Positions 8,127 through 16,212 of a DNA stretch of 64,000 bases are shown in pieces; position 1 is the stretch's first letter, and each line of letters begins with the position of its first letter. Made by a program: the position numbers and the translations under genes. The notes beneath the pieces are model-generated. The model ran no database searches. It saw only the letters and a program-made list of their open reading frames with translations, and was not told the origin of the DNA. This DNA is from Agreia sp. Leaf210 (lineage in GTDB: Bacteria > Actinomycetota > Actinomycetes > Actinomycetales > Microbacteriaceae). Where the stretch lies: assembly GCF_001421485.1 (NCBI RefSeq), contig NZ_LMKK01000004.1:1-64000 (forward strand). The letters run 5' to 3'.

Positions 8127-9416
8127 TCAGCTCCGTTCGAGCTGACCGGGTCTGCAGGCCACGATGCCGCTCACGAGGAGCACGCCCAGGGTCACGTAGA
8201 GAAAGACGTACGAGCCGCCCCAGCCGCCGCCGAGGTCGTGCAGCACACCGATCAGCAGAGGTCCGACGCAGGCCAGACCGTAGCCGATGCCCTGCATGGC
8301 TCCCGACAGCAACGACGAACCGGCCGGGGTCTTCGTGCGCACGTTGACGAGAGTGAGGCACATCGGGAACGTGCTCACCCCGAGACCCAGGGCGATGACC
8401 CAGATCACCGCTCCGTCGAGCGGTGCGATGAGCAGCCCCGTGTAGCCCACGGCGAGCAGGGCGACGCAGACGATCACGATGACGACCGGATTGCGCATGC
8501 CCACCGCGAGGGGAGGCACGACGAAGGCGGCCCCGAGCCCGAAGACGGAGAAGAGGGCGAGCAGCGCCCCGCCCAGAGCCGGATCGGCGCCGGCGTCGAC
8601 CAGGATGGTGGGCAGCCAGGTGATGATCGCGTAGGTATTGAGCGCCGTCATGCCGAACATCAGCACCATGCTCCACAGCAGACGCGACCGCCACGCGCCG
8701 GGCACGGGCGACCTCGTGTCGTTGCGTGCAGCGACGGCGTCTGCAACGGTGTGCGCGGGCGCCACCGCCTCAGTGGATGCGCCGAGGGCCGCTGCACTCG
8801 CGCGGGTACGGCGGCGCGAGGCCGCGAGCGCTGCGACGAACCACAGCGCGAACGCGAGCGCGGTGAGCACGACCCACATGCCGACGGCCACCCGCCATCC
8901 GGCCGCCATCGCGACGGGCACGGCGAGCAACGGCGCCGTGAACTGGCCGAGCTGCAGGAGCGACAGATAGAGCGAGGTGATCGACTTGAGCCGGCTCGCG
9001 AAGTACTGCTTGACGATCGGCACGATGAGCACGTTGGTCATGCCGACACCGGCGAAGGCCACGACGGTCGACAGGATCAACGCGGTGGCACTCGGGCTGG
9101 CCGCGCGCAACACGACGCCCACGGTCGTGGCGGCCGTCGCGATGACGAGCGTCCACTCCAGGCCGAAGCGGCGCGCGATGGCCGCGGCGGCGAAGCCGAA
9201 GACGGCGAACGATGCGGTGACGATGGTGCCGAAGGCCCCGAAGAGCGACGGACCGAAGGACAGCTCGGCGCCGATGGTGTCGAGGAGCGGGCTGAACCCC
9301 GTGACGGCTGTGCGCAGGTTGAACGCGGTCAGAACGATCGCGGAGATCAGCAGAACGGCCGATCGGCCCCCCGAAGTCGAGGGGCCGATCGGCTGTGCGG
9401 TCTGTGTACGCGTCAC
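8127..9416 (-). CDS. CynX/NimT-like MFS transporter
   Basis: This 429-residue protein has about 12 membrane segments, opening with VLLISAIVLTAFNLRTAVTG, a pattern typical of the CynX/NimT branch of the major facilitator superfamily (cyanate, nitroimidazole or amino-acid-like substrates; not determined here). A charged, alanine-rich loop of about 45 residues separates the two halves. The GTG start overlaps the permease stop (GTGA), so translation is probably coupled to the sugar ABC operon, although the function need not be related. A terminator-like hairpin lies inside the first codons (9361-9390). A start further downstream is possible, but no good in-frame start codon precedes the first helix. 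Confidence 0.8.
   Translation of the reverse strand: MTRTQTAQPIGPSTSGGRSAVLLISAIVLTAFNLRTAVTGFSPLLDTIGAELSFGPSLFGAFGTIVTASFAVFGFAAAAIARRFGLEWTLVIATAATTVGVVLRAASPSATALILSTVVAFAGVGMTNVLIVPIVKQYFASRLKSITSLYLSLLQLGQFTAPLLAVPVAMAAGWRVAVGMWVVLTALAFALWFVAALAASRRRTRASAAALGASTEAVAPAHTVADAVAARNDTRSPVPGAWRSRLLWSMVLMFGMTALNTYAIITWLPTILVDAGADPALGGALLALFSVFGLGAAFVVPPLAVGMRNPVVIVIVCVALLAVGYTGLLIAPLDGAVIWVIALGLGVSTFPMCLTLVNVRTKTPAGSSLLSGAMQGIGYGLACVGPLLIGVLHDLGGGWGGSYVFLYVTLGVLLVSGIVACRPGQLERS
9361..9390 (-). terminator. Terminator-like hairpin within the 5' end of the MFS gene
   Basis: GATCGGCCCC and GGGGCCGATC form a perfect 10-bp stem with a 10-base loop, 26 bases into the MFS coding sequence and just after the ABC permease stop. 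There is no clear U-tract after it, so partial termination or 3'-end protection of the ABC mRNA is more likely than a full stop. Confidence 0.4.
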
Positions 9417-10423
9417 TTGCGCGAGCGATTCGCGAAGCGCTGCTGCAGCATCACGGCGACGACGATGATGGCGCCCTTCGCGATGGCCTGCACCGAGGTC
9501 GACAGGTTGTTCTGCGTGAACACGTTCGTGAGGGTCGAGAAGATCAGCACGCCGAGGACGGTTCCCATGATCGTTCCGCGACCACCGATGAGCAGGGTGC
9601 CGCCGACCACGACCGCGGCGATGGCATCCAGTTCGTAGAGCGTGCCGTGCGTCGACGTTCCCGCCGTGGTGCGGGCCAGCATCATGACGGCCGCGATTCC
9701 CGAGGTGAGGCCCGCGAGGATGTAGACGTACATGAGGTGGCGCTTCACCTTGATGCCGGCCAGTCGGGCCGCCTCGAGGTTTCCACCGATGGCGACCGTT
9801 CGGCGGCCGAAGGTGGTGCGGTTCAGTAGGAACCAGCCGGCGATGACCACGAGCACGAAGATCCAGATCAGGATCGGCACGCCGATGAGCTCTCCGCGCA
9901 TCGCACCCAGGAAGCCGGGCTCGTTCACGATCTGCGTGGTGCGGTTCGCCAGCACCTCGGCGAGGCCTCGCGAGGCCACGAGCATGGCGAGCGTCGCGAT
10001 GAAGGCCACCACATTTCCGTAGGCGATCACGATTCCGTTGATGAGCCCCGCCGCACCTCCCACGGCCAGTGCGACGACGACCATCACGATCCAGCTCGAT
10101 GAGGAGGCGAAGTTCTGCACCCAGGAGAGCGTCGAGACGACCGTGGCCAGGCCCATGACTGATCCGACCGAGAGGTCGATGCCGCCGGCCGTGATGACGA
10201 AGGTCATTCCGATGCTGATAACACCGATGATCGAGGCGAAGCGAATGATCGTGAGGATGTTGTCGAAGCTGGCGAAGCGATCTCCGGCCGTGATCGTGCC
10301 CACGATGAAGAGCGCGACCAGGGCGATCACGAGGCCGAGGCTGCGGCCAGCCGAGCCGCCGAGCATCCTGCTGAGAACGGGACGCGTGTCGCCGTCGTGG
10401 ATATCTGCAGCGTGAGTGCTCAT
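9413..10423 (-). CDS. RbsC-like sugar ABC transporter permease
   Basis: This 336-residue permease of the BPD_transp_2 (RbsC/AraH/XylH) family has about 10 membrane helices, with motifs such as TAGGIDLSVGSVMGLATV and GRRTVAIGGNLEAARLAGI that are characteristic of the family and its EAA-like coupling region. ATG at 10423 has AAAGGAAG six bases upstream and overlaps the ATPase stop (ATGA). Together with the dual ATPase and the binding lipoprotein at 12122 it makes a complete carbohydrate importer of the CUT2 class. The exact sugar cannot be read from sequence. Confidence 0.9.
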   Translation of the reverse strand: MSTHAADIHDGDTRPVLSRMLGGSAGRSLGLVIALVALFIVGTITAGDRFASFDNILTIIRFASIIGVISIGMTFVITAGGIDLSVGSVMGLATVVSTLSWVQNFASSSSWIVMVVVALAVGGAAGLINGIVIAYGNVVAFIATLAMLVASRGLAEVLANRTTQIVNEPGFLGAMRGELIGVPILIWIFVLVVIAGWFLLNRTTFGRRTVAIGGNLEAARLAGIKVKRHLMYVYILAGLTSGIAAVMMLARTTAGTSTHGTLYELDAIAAVVVGGTLLIGGRGTIMGTVLGVLIFSTLTNVFTQNNLSTSVQAIAKGAIIVVAVMLQQRFANRSRK

Positions 10424-11940
10424 GCGGCACTTCCTTTCATGACGAGGTCGAGCACGTCGTGCTCGGTGATGGCCTCTGCGGCGCTTTCGTGGATGATGCG
10501 ACCGTCGGCGACCACGAGGACGCGGTCGGACAGGCCGAGGACTTCTTCGATCTCGCTCGAGATGACGACGATCGCCGTGCCCTGAGCTGCCAGCTTTCTG
10601 ATCAGCGAATAGATCTCTGCGCGGGCGCCGACATCCACCCCTCGGGTGGGTTCGTCGAGAAGAAGGATGCGGGTGCCGTGCACGAGCCACCGGGCCAACA
10701 GGATCTTCTGCTGGTTTCCGCCCGAGAGCGTTCGCGCGGGCCGATCGGGATCGGCGGGACGCAGCTCGAGCGCTTCGAGCTGCTCGCGGGCGGCCTGTCG
10801 CTCGGCCCGCTCATTGAGGATGCTGCCGCGAGCCCAGCGGGCGAAGCTCGCCAAGGTGACATTGCGATAGACGGGCTCGTCGAGGATCAGGCCTTGACTC
10901 TTGCGCTCCTCGGGAGAGAGTCCCATTCCTGCGTGAACGCCGGCACGCACGGATCCGGAAACAAGGGGTGCGCCGTCGACGAAGACGACTCCCGCGCTCG
11001 CCTTGCGCGCGCCGTAGACGGTCTCGACGATCTCGGAACGACCGGAGCCGACGAGGCCCGCGAGCCCCACGATCTCGCCGGCTCGCACAGAGAAGTTCAC
11101 GTCGTCGAAGACACCGGCGAGCGCGAGCCCCTCTACAGAGAGGAGCACGGGGGCGTCGGAATCGACCGGAACGCGCTCGGGGAACACGTTCTCGAGCGAG
11201 CGTCCGGTCATGAGTTCGATCAGCTTGTTCGTGGGGGTCTCTGCGACGGGGAGGTTCGTCGCCATCGTCCTGCCGTCTTTGATCACAGTGATGCGGTCGC
11301 CGATCTCCCGGATCTCCTCGAGACGGTGCGAGATGTAGATCACGGCGATGCCGGCCTTCGTGAGTTCGCGCACGACTCGGAACAGGTTCTTCACCTCTTC
11401 GGAGTCGAGCACGGCGGAGGGCTCGTCCATGATGATCAGCTTGGCGTCGTGCGACAGGGCGCGGCCCATGCTCACGATCTGCTTGTTGGCGGCCGAGAGC
11501 GAGCCCACTTCTCTTCCCGGTCCGATCTGGGGGTGACCGAGACGCGCCATGATCTCGGAGGCCTGCCGGGCCGTGCTGCGCCGATCGGTGACGCCGGCGC
11601 GATCGACCTCGTGCCCCAAGAAGATGTTCTCCGCCACGCTCAGGCCGTCGACGACATCGAGTTCCTGGTACATGGTTGCGATGCCGATCGAGATGGCGGT
11701 CACCGGATCGGAGATGGACACGAGCTCGCCCTGCCAGAAGATCTCTCCATCGTCTGGCTGGTTGATGCCGGAGAGCGTCTTGATGAGCGTCGACTTGCCG
11801 GCTCCGTTTTGACCGAGGACGCAGTGGACTTCGCCGGGCAGCACTTCGAGGTCGACTCCCTTGAGCGCCTGAACGCCGGAGAAGGACTTCTTCAGGCCTC
11901 GAACGTGGAGTAATGACTGTTGATGGTCGACTTTGATCAC
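10420..11940 (-). CDS. RbsA-like sugar ABC transporter ATP-binding protein (two ABC domains)
   Basis: This 506-residue protein has tandem ABC domains. The N-terminal one has Walker A GQNGAGKST and Walker B IIMDEP. The C-terminal one has GLVGSGRSE in place of a standard Walker A, signature LSGGNQQK, and LLLDEPTRGVDVGA. That asymmetry is normal for CUT2 ATPases such as RbsA/MglA. GTG at 11940 is the only possible start because an in-frame TGA precedes it directly. There is no ribosome site, and TATGTT sits 6 bases upstream, so the transcript is probably leaderless. It is divergent from the binding protein. Confidence 0.93.
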   Translation of the reverse strand: MIKVDHQQSLLHVRGLKKSFSGVQALKGVDLEVLPGEVHCVLGQNGAGKSTLIKTLSGINQPDDGEIFWQGELVSISDPVTAISIGIATMYQELDVVDGLSVAENIFLGHEVDRAGVTDRRSTARQASEIMARLGHPQIGPGREVGSLSAANKQIVSMGRALSHDAKLIIMDEPSAVLDSEEVKNLFRVVRELTKAGIAVIYISHRLEEIREIGDRITVIKDGRTMATNLPVAETPTNKLIELMTGRSLENVFPERVPVDSDAPVLLSVEGLALAGVFDDVNFSVRAGEIVGLAGLVGSGRSEIVETVYGARKASAGVVFVDGAPLVSGSVRAGVHAGMGLSPEERKSQGLILDEPVYRNVTLASFARWARGSILNERAERQAAREQLEALELRPADPDRPARTLSGGNQQKILLARWLVHGTRILLLDEPTRGVDVGARAEIYSLIRKLAAQGTAIVVISSEIEEVLGLSDRVLVVADGRIIHESAAEAITEHDVLDLVMKGSAA

Positions 11941-11946
11941 TCAATC

Positions 11947-11952
11947 AACATA
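11947..11952 (-). promoter_or_regulatory. -10 box for leaderless ABC operon
   Basis: TATGTT on the minus strand ends 6 bases before the GTG at 11940. The absence of any Shine-Dalgarno sequence supports leaderless initiation. Confidence 0.5.
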
Positions 11953-11971
11953 ACAGACCCCGCAGACGTTT

Positions 11972-12027
11972 ACTTATGTCGATCAACCAAAATAAGTTGA
12001 AGCGTTCTCGTCGACTTCTGATATCGT
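11972..12027 (+). promoter_or_regulatory. Candidate operator and promoter of the sugar-binding protein gene
   Basis: TGTCGAT (11977-11983), seven bases, then AATAAGTTGAAG (11991-12002) repeats the arrangement seen at 2404-2429. TCAAC (11983-11987) and GTTGA (11996-12000) form an exact dyad, and ACTTAT/ATAAGT (11972-11977, 11992-11997) form another. TTGAAG may act as -35 and TATCGT (12022-12027) as -10. The ROK repressor encoded at 14471-15658 is the likely binder. Confidence 0.5.
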
Positions 12028-12121
12028 GACTTTCGTCAGCGCAGACACGCACGAGTCCTCTCAGGCTCTGCAGTTGTCTCCCTCGGCACCCGCAGCAGCA
12101 ATCACATCCAGGAGGAACACA

Positions 12122-13177
12122 ATGCGAAGCACACGTCACGTCATGGGGAGGCTCGCCCTCACCACAGGAGCAGCGGTTGCAGCCCTCTCGCTCATGACCG
12201 CCTGCACGTCGGGATCGACAACCCCCGAGACATCGGCCCCCAAGTCCAGCTCCTCGAGCGAGGGCGGCGGCGGCGCGGCCGACGGCACGATCACCATCGG
12301 CTTCTCGGGCCCCGCGGCAGACCACGGATGGCTCGGAGCAATCAACTCGGCAGCGATCTCCGAAGCAGAGAAGTACGACGACGTCGACCTGATCGTGGCG
12401 GAGGGCACCAACGACGCCAACCTGCAGATCAGCCAGGTGGAGACGTTCATCAACGACGGCGTCGACGCGATCGTGCTGCTGCCGACCGACGGAGCCGCGC
12501 TCACCGATGTCGCCACGCGCGCCATGGAGGCCGGAATCCCGGTGATCAACGTCGACCGCGAGTTCTCGAGCACGTTCGCCGCGCGGACCACCATCCTCGG
12601 CGACAACTACGGCATGGGCGTCAGCGCCGGAAATTACATCTGCGAGCAGCTCGACGGCAAGAAAGACGCGGTGGTCGCTGAGATCGCCGGCATCGACAGC
12701 CTTCCGCTGACCCAGGATCGCAGCAAGGGCTTCAAGGACTCGCTCGAAGACTGCGGCCTCGAGGTGTCCAACCGGGTCGCCGCAGACTTCACGGTTCAGG
12801 GCGGTGAGGCTGCGGCCTCGCAGCTCCTGTCGGCCGCACCCAAGATCGATGCGCTCTGGAACCACGACGACGACCAGGGCGTCGGCGTCCTCGCCGCCAT
12901 CGACGCGGCCGGTCGCGACGACTTCTTCATGGTCGGCGGCGCCGGTTCGGCGAACGTGATGCGCTCGATCCAGGCCGATGACACCGTGCTCAAGGCAACC
13001 GTCATCTACCCGTCGACCCAGGCCGCAGACGGCGTCTCGCTCGCGCGTCTCATCGTTCTGGGCGAGGGGCTCGACGAGCTCACCGGATCGTCCATCCCGC
13101 GCACCATCCAGCTCGATGCGCCGGTCGTGACCAAGGACAACGTCGAGACGTACCTGCCGACCGCCTTCGAGTCCTGA
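12122..13177 (+). CDS. Sugar ABC transporter substrate-binding lipoprotein
   Basis: This is a periplasmic-binding-protein-like lipoprotein of 351 residues. The signal peptide ends in lipobox LMTAC with Cys28, followed by a Ser/Gly-rich linker. The body matches the ribose-type fold (Peripla_BP_4): TIGFSGPAADHGWLG near the start, DAIVLLPTDGAALTDVA, GIPVINVDREF and ALWNHDDDQGVGVLAA. The ATG is set by GGAGG six bases upstream; a longer frame from 12026 lacks a ribosome site. It delivers sugar to the divergent permease and ATPase. A hairpin just after the stop probably lets expression of this gene exceed that of the dehydrogenase that follows. Confidence 0.93.
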   Translation: MRSTRHVMGRLALTTGAAVAALSLMTACTSGSTTPETSAPKSSSSSEGGGGAADGTITIGFSGPAADHGWLGAINSAAISEAEKYDDVDLIVAEGTNDANLQISQVETFINDGVDAIVLLPTDGAALTDVATRAMEAGIPVINVDREFSSTFAARTTILGDNYGMGVSAGNYICEQLDGKKDAVVAEIAGIDSLPLTQDRSKGFKDSLEDCGLEVSNRVAADFTVQGGEAAASQLLSAAPKIDALWNHDDDQGVGVLAAIDAAGRDDFFMVGGAGSANVMRSIQADDTVLKATVIYPSTQAADGVSLARLIVLGEGLDELTGSSIPRTIQLDAPVVTKDNVETYLPTAFES

Positions 13178-13181
13178 TCCA

Positions 13182-13216
13182 TATCGGGCGGGGAGACGCG
13201 GTCTCCCCACCCGATA
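13182..13216 (+). terminator. Hairpin between binding-protein and dehydrogenase genes
   Basis: ATCGGG-C-GGGGAGAC pairs with GTCTCCCC-A-CCCGAT, a 14-bp stem with one mismatch, 5 bases after the stop. No U-tract follows, so it looks like an mRNA-stabilising or attenuating structure inside the operon rather than a full terminator. Confidence 0.5.
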
Positions 13217-13259
13217 GCGCCTCGGCGCACCACTCACCACCAGAGAAAGACGTACCATC

Positions 13260-14402
13260 GTGACCTCCTCCCCCTCGCCTCTGCGAGTCGCACTCATCGG
13301 CAACGGATTCATGGGAGCAGCTCACTCCCAGGCATGGAGGGTCGCTCCCCGTTTCTTCGATCTGCCGCTCCGTCCCGAGATGACGGTGCTCGTCGGCCGC
13401 GACGCCGCTCGTGCCGAAGACGCTGCAGAGCAATGGGGATGGGCGGAGAGTTCCGACGACTGGCGCTCGGTCGTCGCCCGTGACGACATCGACGTGGTCG
13501 ACATCGTCACTCCCGGCGACTCGCACGCCGAGATCGCCTGCGCCGCCCTCTCTGCCGGCAAGCACGTCATCTGCGAGAAGCCGTTGGCCAACAGCGTCGA
13601 CGAGGCCCGAGCGATGGCCGACGCCGCGCGATCGGCCAAAACAGACGGCGTTCTCGCGATGGTCGGATTCACCTATCGTCGCGTTCCCGCCGTCACCCTG
13701 GCTCGCGACCTCGTCGCGCAGGGCCACATCGGCGACGTCAGGCAGGTCACCGCCTCCTACCACCAGGACTGGCTGGTCGATCCGCAGTCGCCCTTCACCT
13801 GGCGCCTCGACAAGTCGCTCGCCGGCTCAGGAGCCCTGGGTGACATCGGCGCGCACGCTATCGACCTCGCCCAATTCGTGACCGGGTACACCGTCACGTC
13901 GGTCAGCGGCACGATCGAGACTCTCGTGCCAGAGAGACCGGATGCCGACGGCCGGCTCTCGCCCGTCACGGTCGACGACCGCGCCGTGTTCGTCGGTCGG
14001 CTCGACAACGGAGTGCTCGGAAACTTCGAGGTCAGCCGGATGAGCACGGGCCGGAAGAACTCCCTGCGCCTCGAGGTGGCCGGCACGCTCGGCGCCCTCT
14101 CGTTCGACCTCGAAGACCTCAATTCGCTTCAGTTCTACGACGCCACCGTCGACCCCGCGCGCCGCGGCTTCTCGAAGATCGTCGTCACCGAGCCCGAGCA
14201 CCCGTACATCGAAGCGTGGTGGCCGGCGGGGCACATGCTGGGCTACGAGCACGGCTTCTCGCACCAGGTGCGCGACTTCGTACACGCCGTCTCGGCCGGC
14301 GAGCAGCCGCGCCCCAGCTTCGACGACGGGCTGCAGGTGCAGCGCGTACTCGACGCCGTCGAGCGCAGCTCAGCCGCGGAGAGCGTCTGGAGCGCCGTCT
14401 AG
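13260..14402 (+). CDS. Gfo/Idh/MocA family oxidoreductase
   Basis: This 380-residue protein is an NAD(P)-dependent sugar or inositol dehydrogenase-like enzyme. Its N-terminal Rossmann segment reads VALIGNGFMGAAHSQAW, the family EKP motif occurs in VICEKPLANS, and the C-terminal GFO_IDH_MocA_C domain includes GALGDIGAHAIDLAQF, where the family has its catalytic Asp/His. It follows the sugar-binding protein by 82 bases on the same strand, so oxidation or epimerisation of the imported sugar is the natural inference, possibly through a 3-keto intermediate given the DUF1080 domain encoded at 2519. The start is GTG at 13260 with a weak purine-rich site upstream. Confidence 0.88.
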   Translation: MTSSPSPLRVALIGNGFMGAAHSQAWRVAPRFFDLPLRPEMTVLVGRDAARAEDAAEQWGWAESSDDWRSVVARDDIDVVDIVTPGDSHAEIACAALSAGKHVICEKPLANSVDEARAMADAARSAKTDGVLAMVGFTYRRVPAVTLARDLVAQGHIGDVRQVTASYHQDWLVDPQSPFTWRLDKSLAGSGALGDIGAHAIDLAQFVTGYTVTSVSGTIETLVPERPDADGRLSPVTVDDRAVFVGRLDNGVLGNFEVSRMSTGRKNSLRLEVAGTLGALSFDLEDLNSLQFYDATVDPARRGFSKIVVTEPEHPYIEAWWPAGHMLGYEHGFSHQVRDFVHAVSAGEQPRPSFDDGLQVQRVLDAVERSSAAESVWSAV

Positions 14403-14412
14403 CGACCGAGCC

Positions 14413-14438
14413 CGCCGACCACCTTCACGTGGTCGGCG
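14413..14438. terminator. Bidirectional terminator-like hairpin
   Basis: CGCCGACCAC and GTGGTCGGCG form a perfect 10-bp stem with a 6-base loop in the 68-base gap between the convergent dehydrogenase and ROK genes. Confidence 0.6.
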
Positions 14439-14470
14439 CTACGCTGCCGATGCATGGCCTTCGCTACCGA

Positions 14471-15658
14471 TTACTCGCTCAGCGACGACACCATCGCGTC
14501 GACGCGCTCGTTCGACAGAGCGTGCTCGATCGCCAATACACCTGCGCCCGCGATGGCGGCGTCGGCGCCGATGCGCGACCGGGTGATCTCGAGGTGCTGC
14601 GTCGCGAACGGCGTGGCCCGGGTGTAGATGGCCTCGCGAACGCCCGCGATCAGGAATTCACCCGCCGCAGAGAGTGAGCCGCCGATCACGATGGTCGACG
14701 GATTGATCAGACTGACGCACGTGGTGAGCACCTCGCCGATGTCGCGTCCCGCCTGACGCACTGCTTGGATCGCGTCGATGTCGCCCTGGCGAACACGCTC
14801 GATGACATCGAGGCTCGACAGAGGGGATTCGGCATCAGTCTGAAGCATCCGCCCGAGGGCCGCTCCGCTCGCGAGCGCCTCGAGGCATCCCCTGTTGCCG
14901 CAGCGGCAGTAGATCTCCTCGCCGCGTGGCACATACACGTGACCGAGGTCTCCGGCCGTTCCCTGCGCTCCTCGGCGCAGCGTGCCGCCCGAGATGACTC
15001 CGGCGCCGATGCCCGTGGCGACCTTCACGAAGAGCAGGTCGTCGACCTCAGGCCAGGCGAGACGGCGTTCGCCGAGCGCCATGATGTTCACGTCGTTGTC
15101 GACGAGAACGGGCACGCCGAAGTGAGCCCCCAGCGTGCCGGCCACGTCGTAGCGGTCCCAGCCGGGCATGATGGGCGGGTTGATCGGCCGGCCCGTCGCG
15201 TGCTCGACCGGCCCGGGAAGCCCCACACCGACGGCGAGGAGGGTGCGACCTCGCGACGCGGCGCGCTTGAGGAGCTCCGCGCCCAGGGTCGTCACCAGAG
15301 CGAGCACGGCCACAGGCCCCTCGGCGATATCGAGACGGTCCGACCCCTCAGCGATGACGGTGCCCGTGAGATCGATCACGGCAACGCGCACATGCGATGC
15401 GCCGACGTCGACCGCGAGAACCGAATGCCCCGCCGCATTGAGCGAGAACTGGGTGGAGGGCCGACCACCGGTGGAGATCGCGTCGCTCACGGGCCGCAGC
15501 AGTCCGAGTCGCATCAGGGCGTCGATGCGCAAGGCCACCGTCGACCGGGCAAGTCCGGTGGTCTGGGCCAATTCCGACCGCGTGCGGGGCTGTCCGTCGC
15601 GCATGATCTGGAAGAGATCACTCGTATTGCTGTCGCGATGCGCACTTATGTCAGTCAT
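14471..15658 (-). CDS. ROK family transcriptional repressor
   Basis: This 395-residue protein has an N-terminal winged helix (about 15-75, RSELAQTTGLARSTVALRID) and a ROK sugar-kinase-like domain. The latter has the phosphate-binding start VLAVDVGASHVRVAV, GVGLPGPV, and the zinc motif CRCGNRGCLE. A protein of this design normally represses transport and catabolic genes until its sugar ligand binds. It sits convergent to the dehydrogenase at the end of the transporter locus. Its own promoter carries two tandem TGTCGAT copies over the -10 region, so autoregulation is likely. ATG at 15658 follows TATAAC by 8 bases with no ribosome site, which suggests a leaderless mRNA. Confidence 0.9.
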   Translation of the reverse strand: MTDISAHRDSNTSDLFQIMRDGQPRTRSELAQTTGLARSTVALRIDALMRLGLLRPVSDAISTGGRPSTQFSLNAAGHSVLAVDVGASHVRVAVIDLTGTVIAEGSDRLDIAEGPVAVLALVTTLGAELLKRAASRGRTLLAVGVGLPGPVEHATGRPINPPIMPGWDRYDVAGTLGAHFGVPVLVDNDVNIMALGERRLAWPEVDDLLFVKVATGIGAGVISGGTLRRGAQGTAGDLGHVYVPRGEEIYCRCGNRGCLEALASGAALGRMLQTDAESPLSSLDVIERVRQGDIDAIQAVRQAGRDIGEVLTTCVSLINPSTIVIGGSLSAAGEFLIAGVREAIYTRATPFATQHLEITRSRIGADAAIAGAGVLAIEHALSNERVDAMVSSLSE

Positions 15659-15666
15659 GTGACTAG

Positions 15667-15685
15667 GTTATATCGACAATCGACA
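15667..15685 (-). promoter_or_regulatory. ROK gene -10 box with tandem TGTCGAT operator
   Basis: On the minus strand TGTCGAT occurs twice in tandem (15672-15685), overlapping by one base with TATAAC (15667-15672), which lies 8 bases before the ROK start. The same heptamer occurs at 2404-2410 and 11977-11983. Confidence 0.5.
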
Positions 15686-15717
15686 TTGACCGTTCCGCCG
15701 GGGCCAATGTCAAGCAA

Positions 15718-16098
15718 CTACTCGGTTTTGCGTCGTCTCTCGTCGAGCTCGGCCTCGAGCTGACGGATGCGATCCTGCTGCCGATGGAACTCGATCTCGC
15801 GCTCGAGCTCCGCCAGTTCCTCTTCTGTCGTCTTGAGCCGCATGGACTGCCCGGCCGGGCTGGAGCTCGCGGGCCGCTCGCGTCGGCGCGGGTCTCCGAA
15901 GCTGCCGAGACTCACCGACTGGCTGTACTCACGCCCGATCGTGAACCACAGGATGCTTCCCACGAGTGGCAGGAACACGACCAAGAGCACCCAGACGATC
16001 TTGGGCAGGTGCTTCACCTGATCATCGCTGCGAAGAATGATGTCGATGAGCGCACCGACGAGCAGAGCGAAGAGAACGACAGAGATCACAACCGACAT
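15718..16098 (-). CDS. PLDc_N-domain small membrane protein
   Basis: This 126-residue protein has two membrane helices (about 2-20 and 32-52) flanking a short loop with SDDQVKHLPKIVWVLLV, and ends the second at GSILWFTIGRE. This is the phospholipase D nuclease N-terminal (PLDc_N) pattern found in many small actinobacterial membrane proteins. The rest is a charged, coiled-coil-like tail rich in Glu, Arg and Gln. The ATG is chosen because TAGACT lies 7 bases upstream. The function of the family is unknown. Confidence 0.75.
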   Translation of the reverse strand: MSVVISVVLFALLVGALIDIILRSDDQVKHLPKIVWVLLVVFLPLVGSILWFTIGREYSQSVSLGSFGDPRRRERPASSSPAGQSMRLKTTEEELAELEREIEFHRQQDRIRQLEAELDERRRKTE

Positions 16099-16105
16099 GC
16101 GCGCC

Positions 16106-16111
16106 AGTCTA
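16106..16111 (-). promoter_or_regulatory. -10 box for leaderless PLDc_N gene
   Basis: TAGACT on the minus strand ends 7 bases before the ATG at 16098. Confidence 0.45.
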
Positions 16112-16200
16112 GCCAGGCAGCTGTGCAGGAATCGAGCTTTCGATACAGATTGAATCGAAGCCGAGCAAAGCTCGGATCGTGCCCGTTCATCGACTCGGGT

Positions 16201-16206
16201 TACGGT
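16201..16206 (+). promoter_or_regulatory. -10 box for leaderless phosphatase/ArsC gene
   Basis: TACGGT ends 6 bases before ATG 16213. That spacing favours this ATG over the GTG at 16207. Confidence 0.4.
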
Positions 16207-16212
16207 GTGCAC

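Noticed and set aside
8127-10430. One 767-codon minus-strand protein joining permease region and MFS transporter
   Set aside because: The first 338 codons are an out-of-frame reading of the RbsC-like permease. The MFS protein begins at GTG 9416.
14443-14456. TACGCT followed by ATG on the plus strand, like a leaderless gene start
   Set aside because: The frame behind it is antisense to the ROK gene and has no coding character.
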